From Methanoregula sp. (GTDB taxonomy: Archaea; Halobacteriota; Methanomicrobia; Methanomicrobiales; Methanospirillaceae): a stretch of 25,683 nucleotides of DNA. How positions within the stretch are numbered: position 1 is the stretch's first letter; the number at the start of each line of letters is the position of its first letter. The position numbers and the translations under genes are program-made. Where the stretch lies: the NCBI GenBank assembly GCA_023228295.1, contig JALOBP010000043.1:1-25683 (forward strand), written 5' to 3'. Positions 15,302 to 23,138 of the stretch are shown here, piece after piece. The notes under the pieces are model-generated. The model did no database searches, had not been told where the DNA came from, and saw only the letters and a list, made by a program, of their open reading frames with translations.

Positions 15302-16690
15302 ATGGAAGACCTGTGTACCCAGCCCCTGACCGGGCCGGCGGCATGTATCAGCGAACGGGCCGGTTCGGTCATGACGGCAGGGAAGAGCAAAAGCGGCATC
15401 CACTGCTCGGACGACAGCCTTGCCGGCGCAGTCAGCCAGCGGGCCTGCGTCTTCTGCGGGGCCCGGGTGGTCTTAAACCCGGTCACGGATGCCGTCCACC
15501 TGGTCCACGGCCCCATCGGCTGTGCCACCTACACGTGGGATATCCGGGGGAGCCTGTCGAGCGGCCCGGAGATGTACCGGAACAGCTTTTCCACCGACAT
15601 GAAGGAGCGCGACGTTGTCTTTGGCGGCGAGAAGAAACTTGCTGCCTGCATTGATGAGATCGTGGAGAAGTACCACCCCCCGGCAATCTTCGTCTACGCA
15701 ACGTGTGTCACCGGCATGATCGGGGACGACATCATCGCGGTCAGCAAAGCCGCTCGCAGCCGCCACGGGATCGATGTGATCCCGGTCGAGTCGAGCGGGT
15801 TTATCTCGGGAAACAAGGTGGTCGGGTACCGGGCAGCAGCCCTGGCACTGATGCAGCTCATCACCCCAAAAGACGGGGAGACGGTCGCTCCCACCCGGGA
15901 CCTCAACTTCCTGGGCGAGTACAACCTCGGGGGCGAGACCTGGCTCATCAAACGCTACCTTAAAGAGATGGGCATCGGGATCAACGTTGCCTTCACCGGC
16001 GACTCGACTGTAGCAGCCCTCAAACGGGCACCCGGCGCCTGCCTCAACCTCGTGCAGTGCACGGGCTCGATGCACTGGGTGGCCCTCCAGCTCGAGAAGA
16101 CGTTCGGCACGCCATTTATGGACATCAACTTCTTCGGGGCGGAGAACACGGCAGAAAGTCTCCGGAAGATCGCCCGGTTCTACAACGACCCGACGATTAC
16201 CGCACGGACCGAGGCGCTGATCGAACGCGAGATGACACGGATCCGCCCGGTCATTAAGCGCTACCGGGAAAAACTGGCCGGCAAACGGGCGGCGATCTAC
16301 GTGGGCGGGGCCTACAAGGCCATTGCCATCATCCGCCAGCTCCGGGAGCTCGGCATGGAGATCGTCCTGACCGGCACCCAGACCGGCAATAAAGAGGAGT
16401 ATGCAGAGATCAGCAGCCTGCTTGACGAGAACGCGATCGTGGTTGACGACACGAACCCGGCCGAGATCGAACGGTTCCTCCTTGAGATGAAGGTGGACGT
16501 GATGGCAGGCGGCGTCAAGGAACGCGTGCTTGCCTACAAACTCGGCGTCGGCTTCGTGGACCACAACCATGACCGGAAGGAATGCCTTGCGGGATTTGAC
16601 GGGGCAGTACGGTTTGCAAAAGAGGTGTACCTCACCACCTGCACGCCGGTCTGGAAATACACGACCGGCACATTCCCCGGGAGGACCTGA
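15302..16690 (+). CDS. nifE: FeMo-cofactor biosynthesis scaffold NifE
   Basis: The product has 462 residues and is homologous to NifD. Together with NifN it receives the NifB-derived cluster and matures it by adding Mo and homocitrate before transfer to NifDK. Cluster ligands are in SQRACVFCGARVV, HGPIGCATYTW and YATCVTGMIGDDI. The Cys corresponding to the cofactor-binding position is in NLVQCTGSMHW. The C-terminus (DHNHDRKECLAGFDGAVRFAKEV) differs from NifD, which supports the NifE call. ATG 15302 has a clear Shine-Dalgarno (ggagg), 21 nt after nifK. Its 3' end carries the Shine-Dalgarno for nifN. Confidence 0.96.
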   Translation: MEDLCTQPLTGPAACISERAGSVMTAGKSKSGIHCSDDSLAGAVSQRACVFCGARVVLNPVTDAVHLVHGPIGCATYTWDIRGSLSSGPEMYRNSFSTDMKERDVVFGGEKKLAACIDEIVEKYHPPAIFVYATCVTGMIGDDIIAVSKAARSRHGIDVIPVESSGFISGNKVVGYRAAALALMQLITPKDGETVAPTRDLNFLGEYNLGGETWLIKRYLKEMGIGINVAFTGDSTVAALKRAPGACLNLVQCTGSMHWVALQLEKTFGTPFMDINFFGAENTAESLRKIARFYNDPTITARTEALIEREMTRIRPVIKRYREKLAGKRAAIYVGGAYKAIAIIRQLRELGMEIVLTGTQTGNKEEYAEISSLLDENAIVVDDTNPAEIERFLLEMKVDVMAGGVKERVLAYKLGVGFVDHNHDRKECLAGFDGAVRFAKEVYLTTCTPVWKYTTGTFPGRT

Positions 16691-16691
16691 T

Positions 16692-18062
16692 ATGTCCCAT
16701 AATACGGCAAAACAGGTGAACGAGAACCAGTGCCAGCAGTGCATGCCGCTTGGCGGCGTCATCGCGTTCAAAGGGATCGAGAACGCGATGGTGCTCGTCC
16801 ACGGCTCGCAGGGCTGCAGCACCTACATGCGCCTCGTCAATGTCGAGCACTACAACGAACCGGTGGATATCGCCTCGTCCTCGCTCAACGAGAAACAGAC
16901 CATCTACGGCGGGGAGGCGAACCTGAAAAAAGCGATCGATAATGTCCTCAGGGTATACCAGCCCGGGGTACTTGGCGTCGTGACCACCTGCCTTGCCGAG
17001 ACGATGGGCGAAGACCTGGACCGGATCGTCGCGGACTACCGGAAAGAGCGGGGAGAGACCGGCATTGACATCATCCCGGTCCCCACTCCGAGCTACAGCG
17101 GCAGCCAGACGGAAGGGTTCTGGGCGGCAACGCGGGCGATCATTGCCCGCTATGCCCGGGCAACGGAGAAGCACGACCGGATCAACGTGATCGTGCCGCA
17201 CATCAGTCCGGCGGACATCCGCGAGATCAGGCGCCTGCTGGACCTGATGGGCTGTGCGTACACGCTCATCCCCGATTACTCGCTCACGCTTGACCGTCCC
17301 GCAGGGGGAAAGTACCAGAAGATCCCGCTGGGCGGCACACGGACGGAGGATATCGCACGGATGCCCGGTGCCCCGCTGACCATCCAGTTCGGCGAGACCT
17401 GCCCGGACGAACTCTCGCCCGGCCGCTGGCTCGAACAGCAGTTTAACGTCCCGCTGGTGAACCTCCCCCTGCCAACCGGGGTTGAAGCAACAGACCGCTT
17501 CCTCCTCGCCCTGCAGGAGTTCACCGGCCGGCCGCTGCCGGAAGCCCTCGCGCTCGAACGCGGCTGGCTCCTCGACGGCATGGCCGATGCCCACAAGTAC
17601 AATGCGGAAGGCCGGGCCGCCATCTACGGCGAACCCGAACTGGTGTACGCGGTTGTCCGGCTCTGCGCCGAGAACGGGATCGCACCTGCCGTCATCGCAA
17701 GCGGCACCCGCACCAGCCGGCTTGCGGCCTGCCTCGAACCGGTCATCGCGAACCTTGACGAGCGGCCGGAACTGCTGGAAGAGACGGACTTTGCAACCAT
17801 CGAAGCCGCGTCACTGCGGGCCGCAGTCAACCTCGCGATCGGCCATTCCGGCGGGAAGTTCTTCACCGAACGCCACGGGATCCCGGTCGTCCGGATGGGT
17901 TTTCCCATCCATGACCGGATCGGGGGCCAGCGGATCCTCATTGTGGGATACGCAGGGTCCTTATCATTCCTTGACCGGCTGACCAACAGCCTGCTTGAGG
18001 CAAAATACGCAACGTATCGCGAACGCATACGCCACCAGATGGGAATTACCGGAGGGATCTGA
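16692..18062 (+). CDS. nifN: FeMo-cofactor biosynthesis scaffold NifN
   Basis: The product has 456 residues and is homologous to NifK. It pairs with NifE as the cofactor assembly scaffold. The frame is open far back into nifE, but ATG 16692 has GGAGG about 8 nt upstream and sits 1 nt after the nifE stop. Cys residues in NQCQQCMPLGG, HGSQGCSTYMR and TTCLAETMGEDL and the TPSYSGSQTEGFW segment match NifN. The C-terminus, RMGFPIHDRIGGQRILIVGYAG, is typical of the family. It is followed at once by a ferredoxin gene, so the two are probably co-translated. Confidence 0.95.
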   Translation: MSHNTAKQVNENQCQQCMPLGGVIAFKGIENAMVLVHGSQGCSTYMRLVNVEHYNEPVDIASSSLNEKQTIYGGEANLKKAIDNVLRVYQPGVLGVVTTCLAETMGEDLDRIVADYRKERGETGIDIIPVPTPSYSGSQTEGFWAATRAIIARYARATEKHDRINVIVPHISPADIREIRRLLDLMGCAYTLIPDYSLTLDRPAGGKYQKIPLGGTRTEDIARMPGAPLTIQFGETCPDELSPGRWLEQQFNVPLVNLPLPTGVEATDRFLLALQEFTGRPLPEALALERGWLLDGMADAHKYNAEGRAAIYGEPELVYAVVRLCAENGIAPAVIASGTRTSRLAACLEPVIANLDERPELLEETDFATIEAASLRAAVNLAIGHSGGKFFTERHGIPVVRMGFPIHDRIGGQRILIVGYAGSLSFLDRLTNSLLEAKYATYRERIRHQMGITGGI

Positions 18063-18063
18063 C

Positions 18064-18372
18064 ATGCAAAAACCAAAATTTCACATATTCGTCTGCACGA
18101 GCTCCCGTCCGAACGGGCAGCAGAAAGGGTTCTGTCATACCAAGACTGGCGTCAACGTCATGACAAAATTCATGGAAGAGATAGAGGAACGCGAACTCGG
18201 GAGCGAGGTCTTCTTAACAAACACCGGGTGCTTTGGCATCTGCGAGAAGGGGCCGGTCGTGGTCGTGTACCCGGACAATGTCTGGTATGCATCGGTAACG
18301 CCCGATGACGTGACCGAGATCCTCGACCAGCACATCGAAGGCGGCATGGTCGTTGAACGCCTTGCCCTGTAA
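18064..18372 (+). CDS. Thioredoxin-like 2Fe-2S ferredoxin
   Basis: The product has 102 residues. Cys11, Cys24, Cys56 and Cys60 (FVCTSSRPNG...GFC, then TGCFGIC) are the 2Fe-2S ligands of the thioredoxin-fold ferredoxins (Shethna FeSI / NuoE-like). The start ATG 18064 is 1 nt after nifN, with GGAGGG at the nifN end as Shine-Dalgarno. Similar ferredoxins are often encoded in nif clusters of bacteria and archaea, where they are thought to serve electron transfer or cofactor assembly. Its place between nifN and the AnfO-like gene supports a nitrogenase-related role, but the exact partner cannot be read from sequence. Confidence 0.92.
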   Translation: MQKPKFHIFVCTSSRPNGQQKGFCHTKTGVNVMTKFMEEIEERELGSEVFLTNTGCFGICEKGPVVVVYPDNVWYASVTPDDVTEILDQHIEGGMVVERLAL

Positions 18373-18385
18373 CCAGGAGGATACC

Positions 18386-19027
18386 ATGTGCATTTCAGAA
18401 ATTGCGGTCATGGCCGGCAGTGACGGCCGGACGGTGCCGCTGAACGAGCCGGGAACGGTTGTGGTCTACCGGCGGAACCGCGGTGCCTGGCAGGAGGTGC
18501 GGACGCTCCCGTTCGCACTCGATGAAGAGCAGGGCCTTCCGGGCCTGCGCCGGACAATGGCAGAGCTTGTCACGTTCCTCGGGGACTGCCGGACCTTTGT
18601 CGCGGCCTCCGCGAGCGGTGCGGCGTTCTTCGAGCTGGAGAAGGCCCGGTGCCCGGTCTTTGAGATCGGGGGTGCGCCCGAGGATTTCCTCGATTCCGTC
18701 TGGCGGGAGGCAAAAGCGGAGGTGGAGGCCCAGGCCCCGCCGGTATCGGGGGATAATATCCCGGTCCCGGTCGAGACTTCGCCGGGGAAATTCGCCATCT
18801 CGATCAAGGACATCCAGGGCAAACGACCCGAGGTGAGCAGCAAGCAGGTGCTCCAGCAGTTCATCCGCAGGGGCGGATTTTTAGAACTTGCCATCACCTG
18901 CGACCATCTCCCGCCATGGATCGAGGTGGAGGCAGAACGGCTCGGGATCTCGGTAGAGACCGAGTACCATGCACCGCATGAGATGCTGGTGGTACTCAGG
19001 AAAGCCCGTGAAGGAGCGTGCTGCTGA
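18386..19027 (+). CDS. AnfO-family nitrogenase accessory protein
   Basis: The product has 213 residues. ATG 18386 follows a strong GGAGG (18376-18380), 13 nt after the ferredoxin. The N-terminal half (SEIAVMAGSDGRTVPLNEPG, VVVYRRNRGAWQEVRTLPF, then FLGDCRTFVAASASGAAFFELEKA and CPVFEIGG) follows the AnfO pattern, with a NifX/dinitrogenase-cofactor-like alpha/beta fold suspected. The C-terminal half (KFAISIKDIQG, LQQFIRRGGFLELAITCDHLPPW) is also found in the family. AnfO was named from Fe-only nitrogenase clusters, but this gene sits in a Mo-nif operon with no anf genes in view. Role unproved; probably cofactor handling or enzyme maturation. Confidence 0.78.
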   Translation: MCISEIAVMAGSDGRTVPLNEPGTVVVYRRNRGAWQEVRTLPFALDEEQGLPGLRRTMAELVTFLGDCRTFVAASASGAAFFELEKARCPVFEIGGAPEDFLDSVWREAKAEVEAQAPPVSGDNIPVPVETSPGKFAISIKDIQGKRPEVSSKQVLQQFIRRGGFLELAITCDHLPPWIEVEAERLGISVETEYHAPHEMLVVLRKAREGACC

Positions 19028-19145
19028 GTCGATTCGTATGGCGATCGTTGTGTTCCCACCACTACCGCACCTCACAAGGTGAGAGACGGGGCCCGGGGGC
19101 AGAACAGCCGGAACGGATCATAATCATACCACGGAGGCTGCACCC

Positions 19146-19289
19146 ATGCAACAACTGAACGTCACCTTCACGGATACCATGAGCCGGGATCACATGGCCC
19201 TGCTTCTTGAAGTCATTGCCGGCGAGATCCGGCGTGGCTCGCAGTCAGGGGACGAAACGGGGTTCACGGGGAGAATCGTTCCCACATGA
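19146..19289 (+). CDS. Small 47-residue protein, unrecognised
   Basis: ATG 19146 has a textbook Shine-Dalgarno (GGAGG, 19133-19137) at 8 nt spacing. The frame encodes MQQLNVTFTDTMSRDHMALL, then LEVIAGEIRRGSQSGDETG and ends FTGRIVPT. The protein-like composition, an amphipathic middle helix and a Gly/Ser-rich tail argue for a real gene. I recognise no family. It lies between the AnfO-like gene and modA and so may be co-expressed with nif or mod genes. A weak 5-bp hairpin (CTCAC-AAG-GTGAG) lies about 65 bases upstream. Confidence 0.6.
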   Translation: MQQLNVTFTDTMSRDHMALLLEVIAGEIRRGSQSGDETGFTGRIVPT

Positions 19290-19319
19290 GACGGGAACTT
19301 TTCACGACAATACCCTCAG

Positions 19320-19328
19320 GATAAAAAG
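19320..19328 (+). promoter_or_regulatory. Possible TATA box of the mod operon
   Basis: GATAAAAAG in an A-rich stretch lies about 20-27 bases upstream of the modA ATG, which itself has only a weak Shine-Dalgarno. This would fit a nearly leaderless mod transcript separate from nif. Confidence 0.35.
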
Positions 19329-19346
19329 AAAAATTTGGAAAATACC

Positions 19347-20180
19347 ATGACAAAAAGCACATCACTCATCGCATTAGCGGCAGGGATCGCCATCCTTGCC
19401 CTGCTCGTTGCCGCAGGATGTACAGCAACGCAGCCGGCAGAAACAGCGGTACCCGATCAAAACGAACTGGTCGTTTTCACCGCCGCCTCGCTGACCGGCG
19501 CAATGACGGATATCGCGAAAGCGTACGAGACTGCCCACCCGAACACAAAAATTGTCCTGAACTTCGACGGCTCGCAGGCGCTCCGCACCCAGATCGAACA
19601 GGGTGCCCGTGCCGACCTGTTCCTGTCGGCAAACACAAAACACATGATGGCCCTGCAGGGCGAGGGACTAATCGTGAATGATTCCGTTGGGATCTTTGCG
19701 AAAAACAAACTCGCACTCATCGTCCCGAAAGATAACCCGGCAGGCATTACCGGCCTTTTAGACCTCTCGCGTCCTGGTATCCGCATGGTGATGGGAACAA
19801 AGGAAGTGCCGTTCGGGGACTATACCCGGCAGGCCCTCCAGAAGATGGCCGATGACCCGGCCTGCGGGCCGGAATACAGGGATGCCGTGATGGCAAACGT
19901 GATATCGGAAGAGCCGACAGTCACATCGCTTGTCGCCAAGATCCGTCTCGGGGAGGCAGATGCAGGGATTGCATACGCGTCCGATGTGAGCGAGGGGGAC
20001 CGGGCATTCGTGACCACGATCGCTATCCCGGACCAGTACAATGTGATTGCCTCATACCCGCTCGGTATCGTTCGGGAATCCGTTGCACAGGACCGGGCGG
20101 CAGCATTTGCAGAGTATATCTCCTCTCCGGACGGGGCTGCAATACTGAGCCGGTACGGGTTTACACCGGCCGGGCGCTGA
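19347..20180 (+). CDS. modA: Molybdate ABC transporter substrate-binding lipoprotein
   Basis: The product has 277 residues. A signal peptide ends in the lipobox VAAGC with Cys25, so it is a lipid-anchored extracellular protein. ELVVFTAASLTGAMTDIAKAYE, LNFDGSQALRTQIEQGARADLFLSA and AGIAYASDV are ModA motifs that line the oxyanion site. The frame starts at a TTG four codons earlier, but ATG 19347 is the better start. It captures molybdate (possibly tungstate) for the ModBC importer encoded next, supplying the Mo of the FeMo-cofactor. Confidence 0.92.
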   Translation: MTKSTSLIALAAGIAILALLVAAGCTATQPAETAVPDQNELVVFTAASLTGAMTDIAKAYETAHPNTKIVLNFDGSQALRTQIEQGARADLFLSANTKHMMALQGEGLIVNDSVGIFAKNKLALIVPKDNPAGITGLLDLSRPGIRMVMGTKEVPFGDYTRQALQKMADDPACGPEYRDAVMANVISEEPTVTSLVAKIRLGEADAGIAYASDVSEGDRAFVTTIAIPDQYNVIASYPLGIVRESVAQDRAAAFAEYISSPDGAAILSRYGFTPAGR

Positions 20181-20218
20181 ACCGGGCAGGACTATAGAAC
20201 AATACAGGCAGGACTCGC

Positions 20219-21040
20219 ATGACACAAACCATGGACCGGATCTGCAGGAGGGGAAACCTGCCGCTCCGCATCCTTATAGCAACCCTTGTCGGGCTTGCCG
20301 TCCTGTTCATCGGGATTCCGCTTGCAGCCCTCCTGCTCCGGGTACCACCGGCCCTCCTGCTCGCTTCATTGCAGGACCCGGTGGTGCTCGATGCCCTCTC
20401 CTTAAGCCTTGTCACCGCCGGTATCAGCACCATCATTGTGATCGGTTTCGGGACGCCCATTGCGTACATCAATGCCCGCTGCCAGTACCCGGGGAAGAAG
20501 ATCATCGACACGATCACGGATCTCCCGGTCGTGCTCCCGCCGGCCGTTGCCGGCCTTGCACTCCTCATGGCCTTCGGGCATCGGGGGCTGGTAGGGCAGT
20601 ACCTTGACCTGCTGGGAATCGAGATCGCGTTCACAACCATTGCCGTTATCATGGCGCAGGTCTTTGTCGCCTCGCCGTTCTACATCAGGCAGGCCCGGAC
20701 GAGTTTTGCCGGCGTCAGCCGGGTGTACGAGCACGCGGCCCGGACGCTCGGGGCCGGGCCGCTCAGGACGTTCTTCTCGATCACGGTCCCGCTCGCCATC
20801 ACCGGCATCCTCTCCGGCGCAGTCATGACCTTTGCCCGGGCGCTGGGAGAGTTCGGGGCAACCATCATGTTTGCCGGGAACCTGCAGGGCAAAACCCAGA
20901 CCATGCCGCTTGCGATCTACGGGGCGCTCCAGGGAGACATGGATGCGTCGCTGGCGCTTGCGGTGATCCTCGTAGTCATCTCGTTTGCCGTCATCATTGT
21001 CATAAAAACCTTAACAGAAAAAGAGGAGGCAGACACGTGA
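20219..21040 (+). CDS. modB: Molybdate ABC transporter permease
   Basis: The product has 273 residues with about six membrane helices beginning at ILIATLVGLAVLFIGIPLAAL. The permease EAA loop is seen as YEHAARTLGAGPLRTFFSITVPL, followed by GAVMTFARALGEFGATIMFAGN, a strong ModB signature. The start at ATG 20219 has a modest aggcagg Shine-Dalgarno. The 3' end overlaps modC by four bases. It forms the channel through which ModA delivers molybdate, powered by ModC. Confidence 0.95.
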   Translation: MTQTMDRICRRGNLPLRILIATLVGLAVLFIGIPLAALLLRVPPALLLASLQDPVVLDALSLSLVTAGISTIIVIGFGTPIAYINARCQYPGKKIIDTITDLPVVLPPAVAGLALLMAFGHRGLVGQYLDLLGIEIAFTTIAVIMAQVFVASPFYIRQARTSFAGVSRVYEHAARTLGAGPLRTFFSITVPLAITGILSGAVMTFARALGEFGATIMFAGNLQGKTQTMPLAIYGALQGDMDASLALAVILVVISFAVIIVIKTLTEKEEADT

Positions 21041-21759
21041 TCGACATCTGTGTTAAAAAAGCGCTCCGGGATTTTGTGCTGGACGTGGACATACGGGTAC
21101 CGGAGAACGAAACCCTCGTCCTCCTGGGGGAAAACGGGGCGGGGAAGTCCACGATCCTCAACCTCGTGGCCGGGCTCATGACCCCGGACAGCGGGCATAT
21201 CAGGATCGGCACTGCGACATTTGTCGACACGGCCGCCCGTACCTGCATTCCCGTGGAATTGCGGGGCACCGGGTACGTGTTCCAGGACTATGCCCTCTTC
21301 CCGCACATGACCGTGTACGAGAATATCGCGTACGGCCTGCGCATGCAGGATGTCCCCCGCGAGACGATCGCGTCCCGGGTACGGGAACTTGCCGGGCCGC
21401 TCGGTCTCCTTGAAGTAATGTACGAGAACGTGAAATATATCTCGGGCGGCCAGTGCCAGCGGGTAGCCCTGCTGCGGGCGCTTGCAGTGCAGCCAAAAAT
21501 CCTCCTGCTCGATGAGCCGTTCAGTGCGCTCGATGTCCGGACTCAGGGGCAGATGCGGCAGGAGCTCAAAGCGATACTTGAATGTGCGAAGATCCCGTCC
21601 ATTCTTGTCACCCATGATCTCCGGGATGCCATTGCTCTTGGCGACCAGATCTGCTTAATGGAGAAGGGAGAGGTCGTGCTCTCCGGGGATGTGGAGACGA
21701 TCCTGCAGGAGGGAAAGCACCCGTTCATTGACCGGTTTTATTCCCGGGAGGTCACATGA
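21037..21759 (+). CDS. modC: Molybdate ABC transporter ATPase
   Basis: The product has 240 residues. The GTG start at 21037 overlaps the modB stop (GTGA) and has AGGAGG about 8 nt upstream, so GTG is preferred. Walker A is GENGAGKST, the Q-loop is VFQDYALFPHM, the signature is SGGQCQRVALLRAL, Walker B is ILLLDEPFSALD, and the switch His is in LVTHDLRDA. It ends soon after the ATPase domain and lacks the C-terminal TOBE/MOP domain of bacterial ModC, so direct molybdate feedback through that domain is not expected. Confidence 0.94.
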   Translation: MIDICVKKALRDFVLDVDIRVPENETLVLLGENGAGKSTILNLVAGLMTPDSGHIRIGTATFVDTAARTCIPVELRGTGYVFQDYALFPHMTVYENIAYGLRMQDVPRETIASRVRELAGPLGLLEVMYENVKYISGGQCQRVALLRALAVQPKILLLDEPFSALDVRTQGQMRQELKAILECAKIPSILVTHDLRDAIALGDQICLMEKGEVVLSGDVETILQEGKHPFIDRFYSREVT

Positions 21760-22691
21760 TCTCGGTCCTCTACGTAGACGACGAACCACTGCTCCTCGAA
21801 CTCGGAAAGGTGTACCTTGAGAGGACCGGGCAGTTCCGGGTCGAGACACTGGTGTCTGCAGTCACGGCGCTGGACATGATGAAGACCCGTTCCTATGATG
21901 CGGTCATCTCCGATTACCAGATGCCGGAGATGAACGGCATTGTATTTTTAAAAGAAGTCAGGAAGTCCTGGCCGGCGCTGCCGTTCATCATCTTCACCGG
22001 CCGGGGAAGGGAGGAGGTGGTGATCGAGGCCCTGAACTGCGGCGCCGACCATTACCTCCAGAAAGGCGGGGAGCCCAGGTCCCAGTTTGCCGAACTTGCA
22101 CACACCATCACGCGGTCGGTCGAGCGCCAGCGGGCCAATGAGACCATCCTACACCTGAACCGGCTGTATACTGTCGTGTCCCGGATCAACCGGGCCGTTA
22201 TCCACATCCGTAACCGGCAGGAACTCCTGATGGAGGCATGCCGTATCGCGGTCGAGGAGGGAACATTCCTCATGGCATGGATCGGCATGGTCGATCAAAA
22301 AACGCACGAGGTCCACCCGGTCGCGGCCTGCGGGTACGAGGAAGGGTACTTAAGCAACCTGTCCGTGAGTATCGACAATGTCCCCACCGGCATGGGACTG
22401 ACCGGGACCGCGATCCGGGAGGGCCGGCCGGTCATCAGCAACGACATCGTATCCGACCCGCGGATGGAAAATTACCGGTCCGAGGCAGCCTTGCGGGGGT
22501 ACCGGTCATCCGCAGCAATCCCGCTTGTGTGCCAGGGAAAAGCGATAGGGGCAATCCGGTTCTATGCCGCGGAAGTGAACTTCTTCAATGACCGCGAGAT
22601 CCGGCTTCTTGAGGAACTCGTAACCGATATCTGTTTTGCGCTTGAACTGATCGAGAATAACGGGAAGCCCTGCCCGGAAGACCGGTGGTAG
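21756..22691 (+). CDS. Response regulator with REC and GAF domains
   Basis: The product has 311 residues. ATG 21756 overlaps the modC stop (ATGA), so it is coupled to the mod operon. The REC domain (about 1-120) has DD at 8-9, the phospho-acceptor Asp53 (VISDYQMPEMNG), Thr in IIFTGRG and Lys in YLQKGG. A short helical linker leads to a GAF domain (about 155-305; FLMAWIGMVD, GLTGTAIREGRPVISNDI, AAIPLVCQGKAIGAIRFYA). No DNA-binding, kinase or cyclase output is present. REC-GAF proteins are common in Methanomicrobiales. No histidine kinase is adjacent. Its link to molybdate transport is inferred from the overlap alone. Confidence 0.9.
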   Translation: MISVLYVDDEPLLLELGKVYLERTGQFRVETLVSAVTALDMMKTRSYDAVISDYQMPEMNGIVFLKEVRKSWPALPFIIFTGRGREEVVIEALNCGADHYLQKGGEPRSQFAELAHTITRSVERQRANETILHLNRLYTVVSRINRAVIHIRNRQELLMEACRIAVEEGTFLMAWIGMVDQKTHEVHPVAACGYEEGYLSNLSVSIDNVPTGMGLTGTAIREGRPVISNDIVSDPRMENYRSEAALRGYRSSAAIPLVCQGKAIGAIRFYAAEVNFFNDREIRLLEELVTDICFALELIENNGKPCPEDRW

Positions 22692-22738
22692 GGGCAGACG
22701 CGGTCCTGATAAACAGGACAATCCCGGTATCCCGGTAA

Positions 22739-22746
22739 TTTTTTTT
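22739..22746 (+). terminator. T8 tract after the mod/response regulator operon
   Basis: Eight T residues lie 48 bases after the response regulator stop, preceded by a short CCTG-ATAAA-CAGG hairpin (22705-22717). Confidence 0.5.
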
Positions 22747-23075
22747 ATCAGGCAGAAAATTACCTTCCCTCTCCTTCCTGTTTTCCGGAACTATGGCCGT
22801 ACTTTTGCCCGGAGTCCTGATCCGGTGTCGCACCGAAATACCCCGGAAGTTCTTTTTTATCGGTACTGCCAAGAGAGCTCCCTGCGGTGACCGGAAGATC
22901 TCCGGCAAATTTGCGCGATCCACCGTGTTCCGCACAGTGCAATCCGGGATCAGATCCCGCAATGGATTCCACATTTTTTTAAAAAGAGACGGAACCTGAT
23001 CGCAATTCAACGGGGAGAACGCAATCCATTGTTTGCCAACACAAAATGTTTATTCAAAAAACATGGTTTTGCCAT

Positions 23076-23092
23076 AATACAAATATTTATAA
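23076..23092 (+). promoter_or_regulatory. TATA region of amtB-glnK
   Basis: AATACAAATATTTATAA. Its first 14 bases match the nif TATA region at 12 positions. The predicted start is near 23110, giving a leader of about 30 nt. Confidence 0.55.
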
Positions 23093-23097
23093 GCGAT

Positions 23098-23115
23098 GGA
23101 AGGAAAATTCTTTCT
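23098..23115 (+). promoter_or_regulatory. Two overlapping imperfect NrpR-like half-matched operators
   Basis: GGAAGGAAAATTCT (23098-23111) and GGAAAATTCTTTCT (23102-23115) each fit GGAA-N6-TTC plus one mismatch, offset by 4 bp, between the TATA box and the predicted transcription start. Nitrogen control of amtB is expected, but the match is imperfect. Confidence 0.4.
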
Positions 23116-23138
23116 TACAACTGAGGAGGAAAATTCTG

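Larger units (their letters stand above)
22692..23138 (+). other. Intergenic regulatory region upstream of amtB
   Basis: A 447-base gap with no credible gene. It begins with a T8 terminator-like tract (22739-22746), contains a TTTTCCGG copy (22781-22788) like those upstream of nif, and ends with the amtB promoter. A 68-codon frame at 22793-22999 has no ribosome binding site or family and is not called. Confidence 0.5.

Noticed and set aside
15473..16822. 449-codon minus-strand frame across nifE
   Set aside because: Mirror of nifE codon bias in GC-rich DNA; no ribosome binding site or domain.
22793..22999. 68-codon plus-strand frame upstream of amtB
   Set aside because: No Shine-Dalgarno, no promoter at suitable distance, no family resemblance; treated as regulatory spacer.
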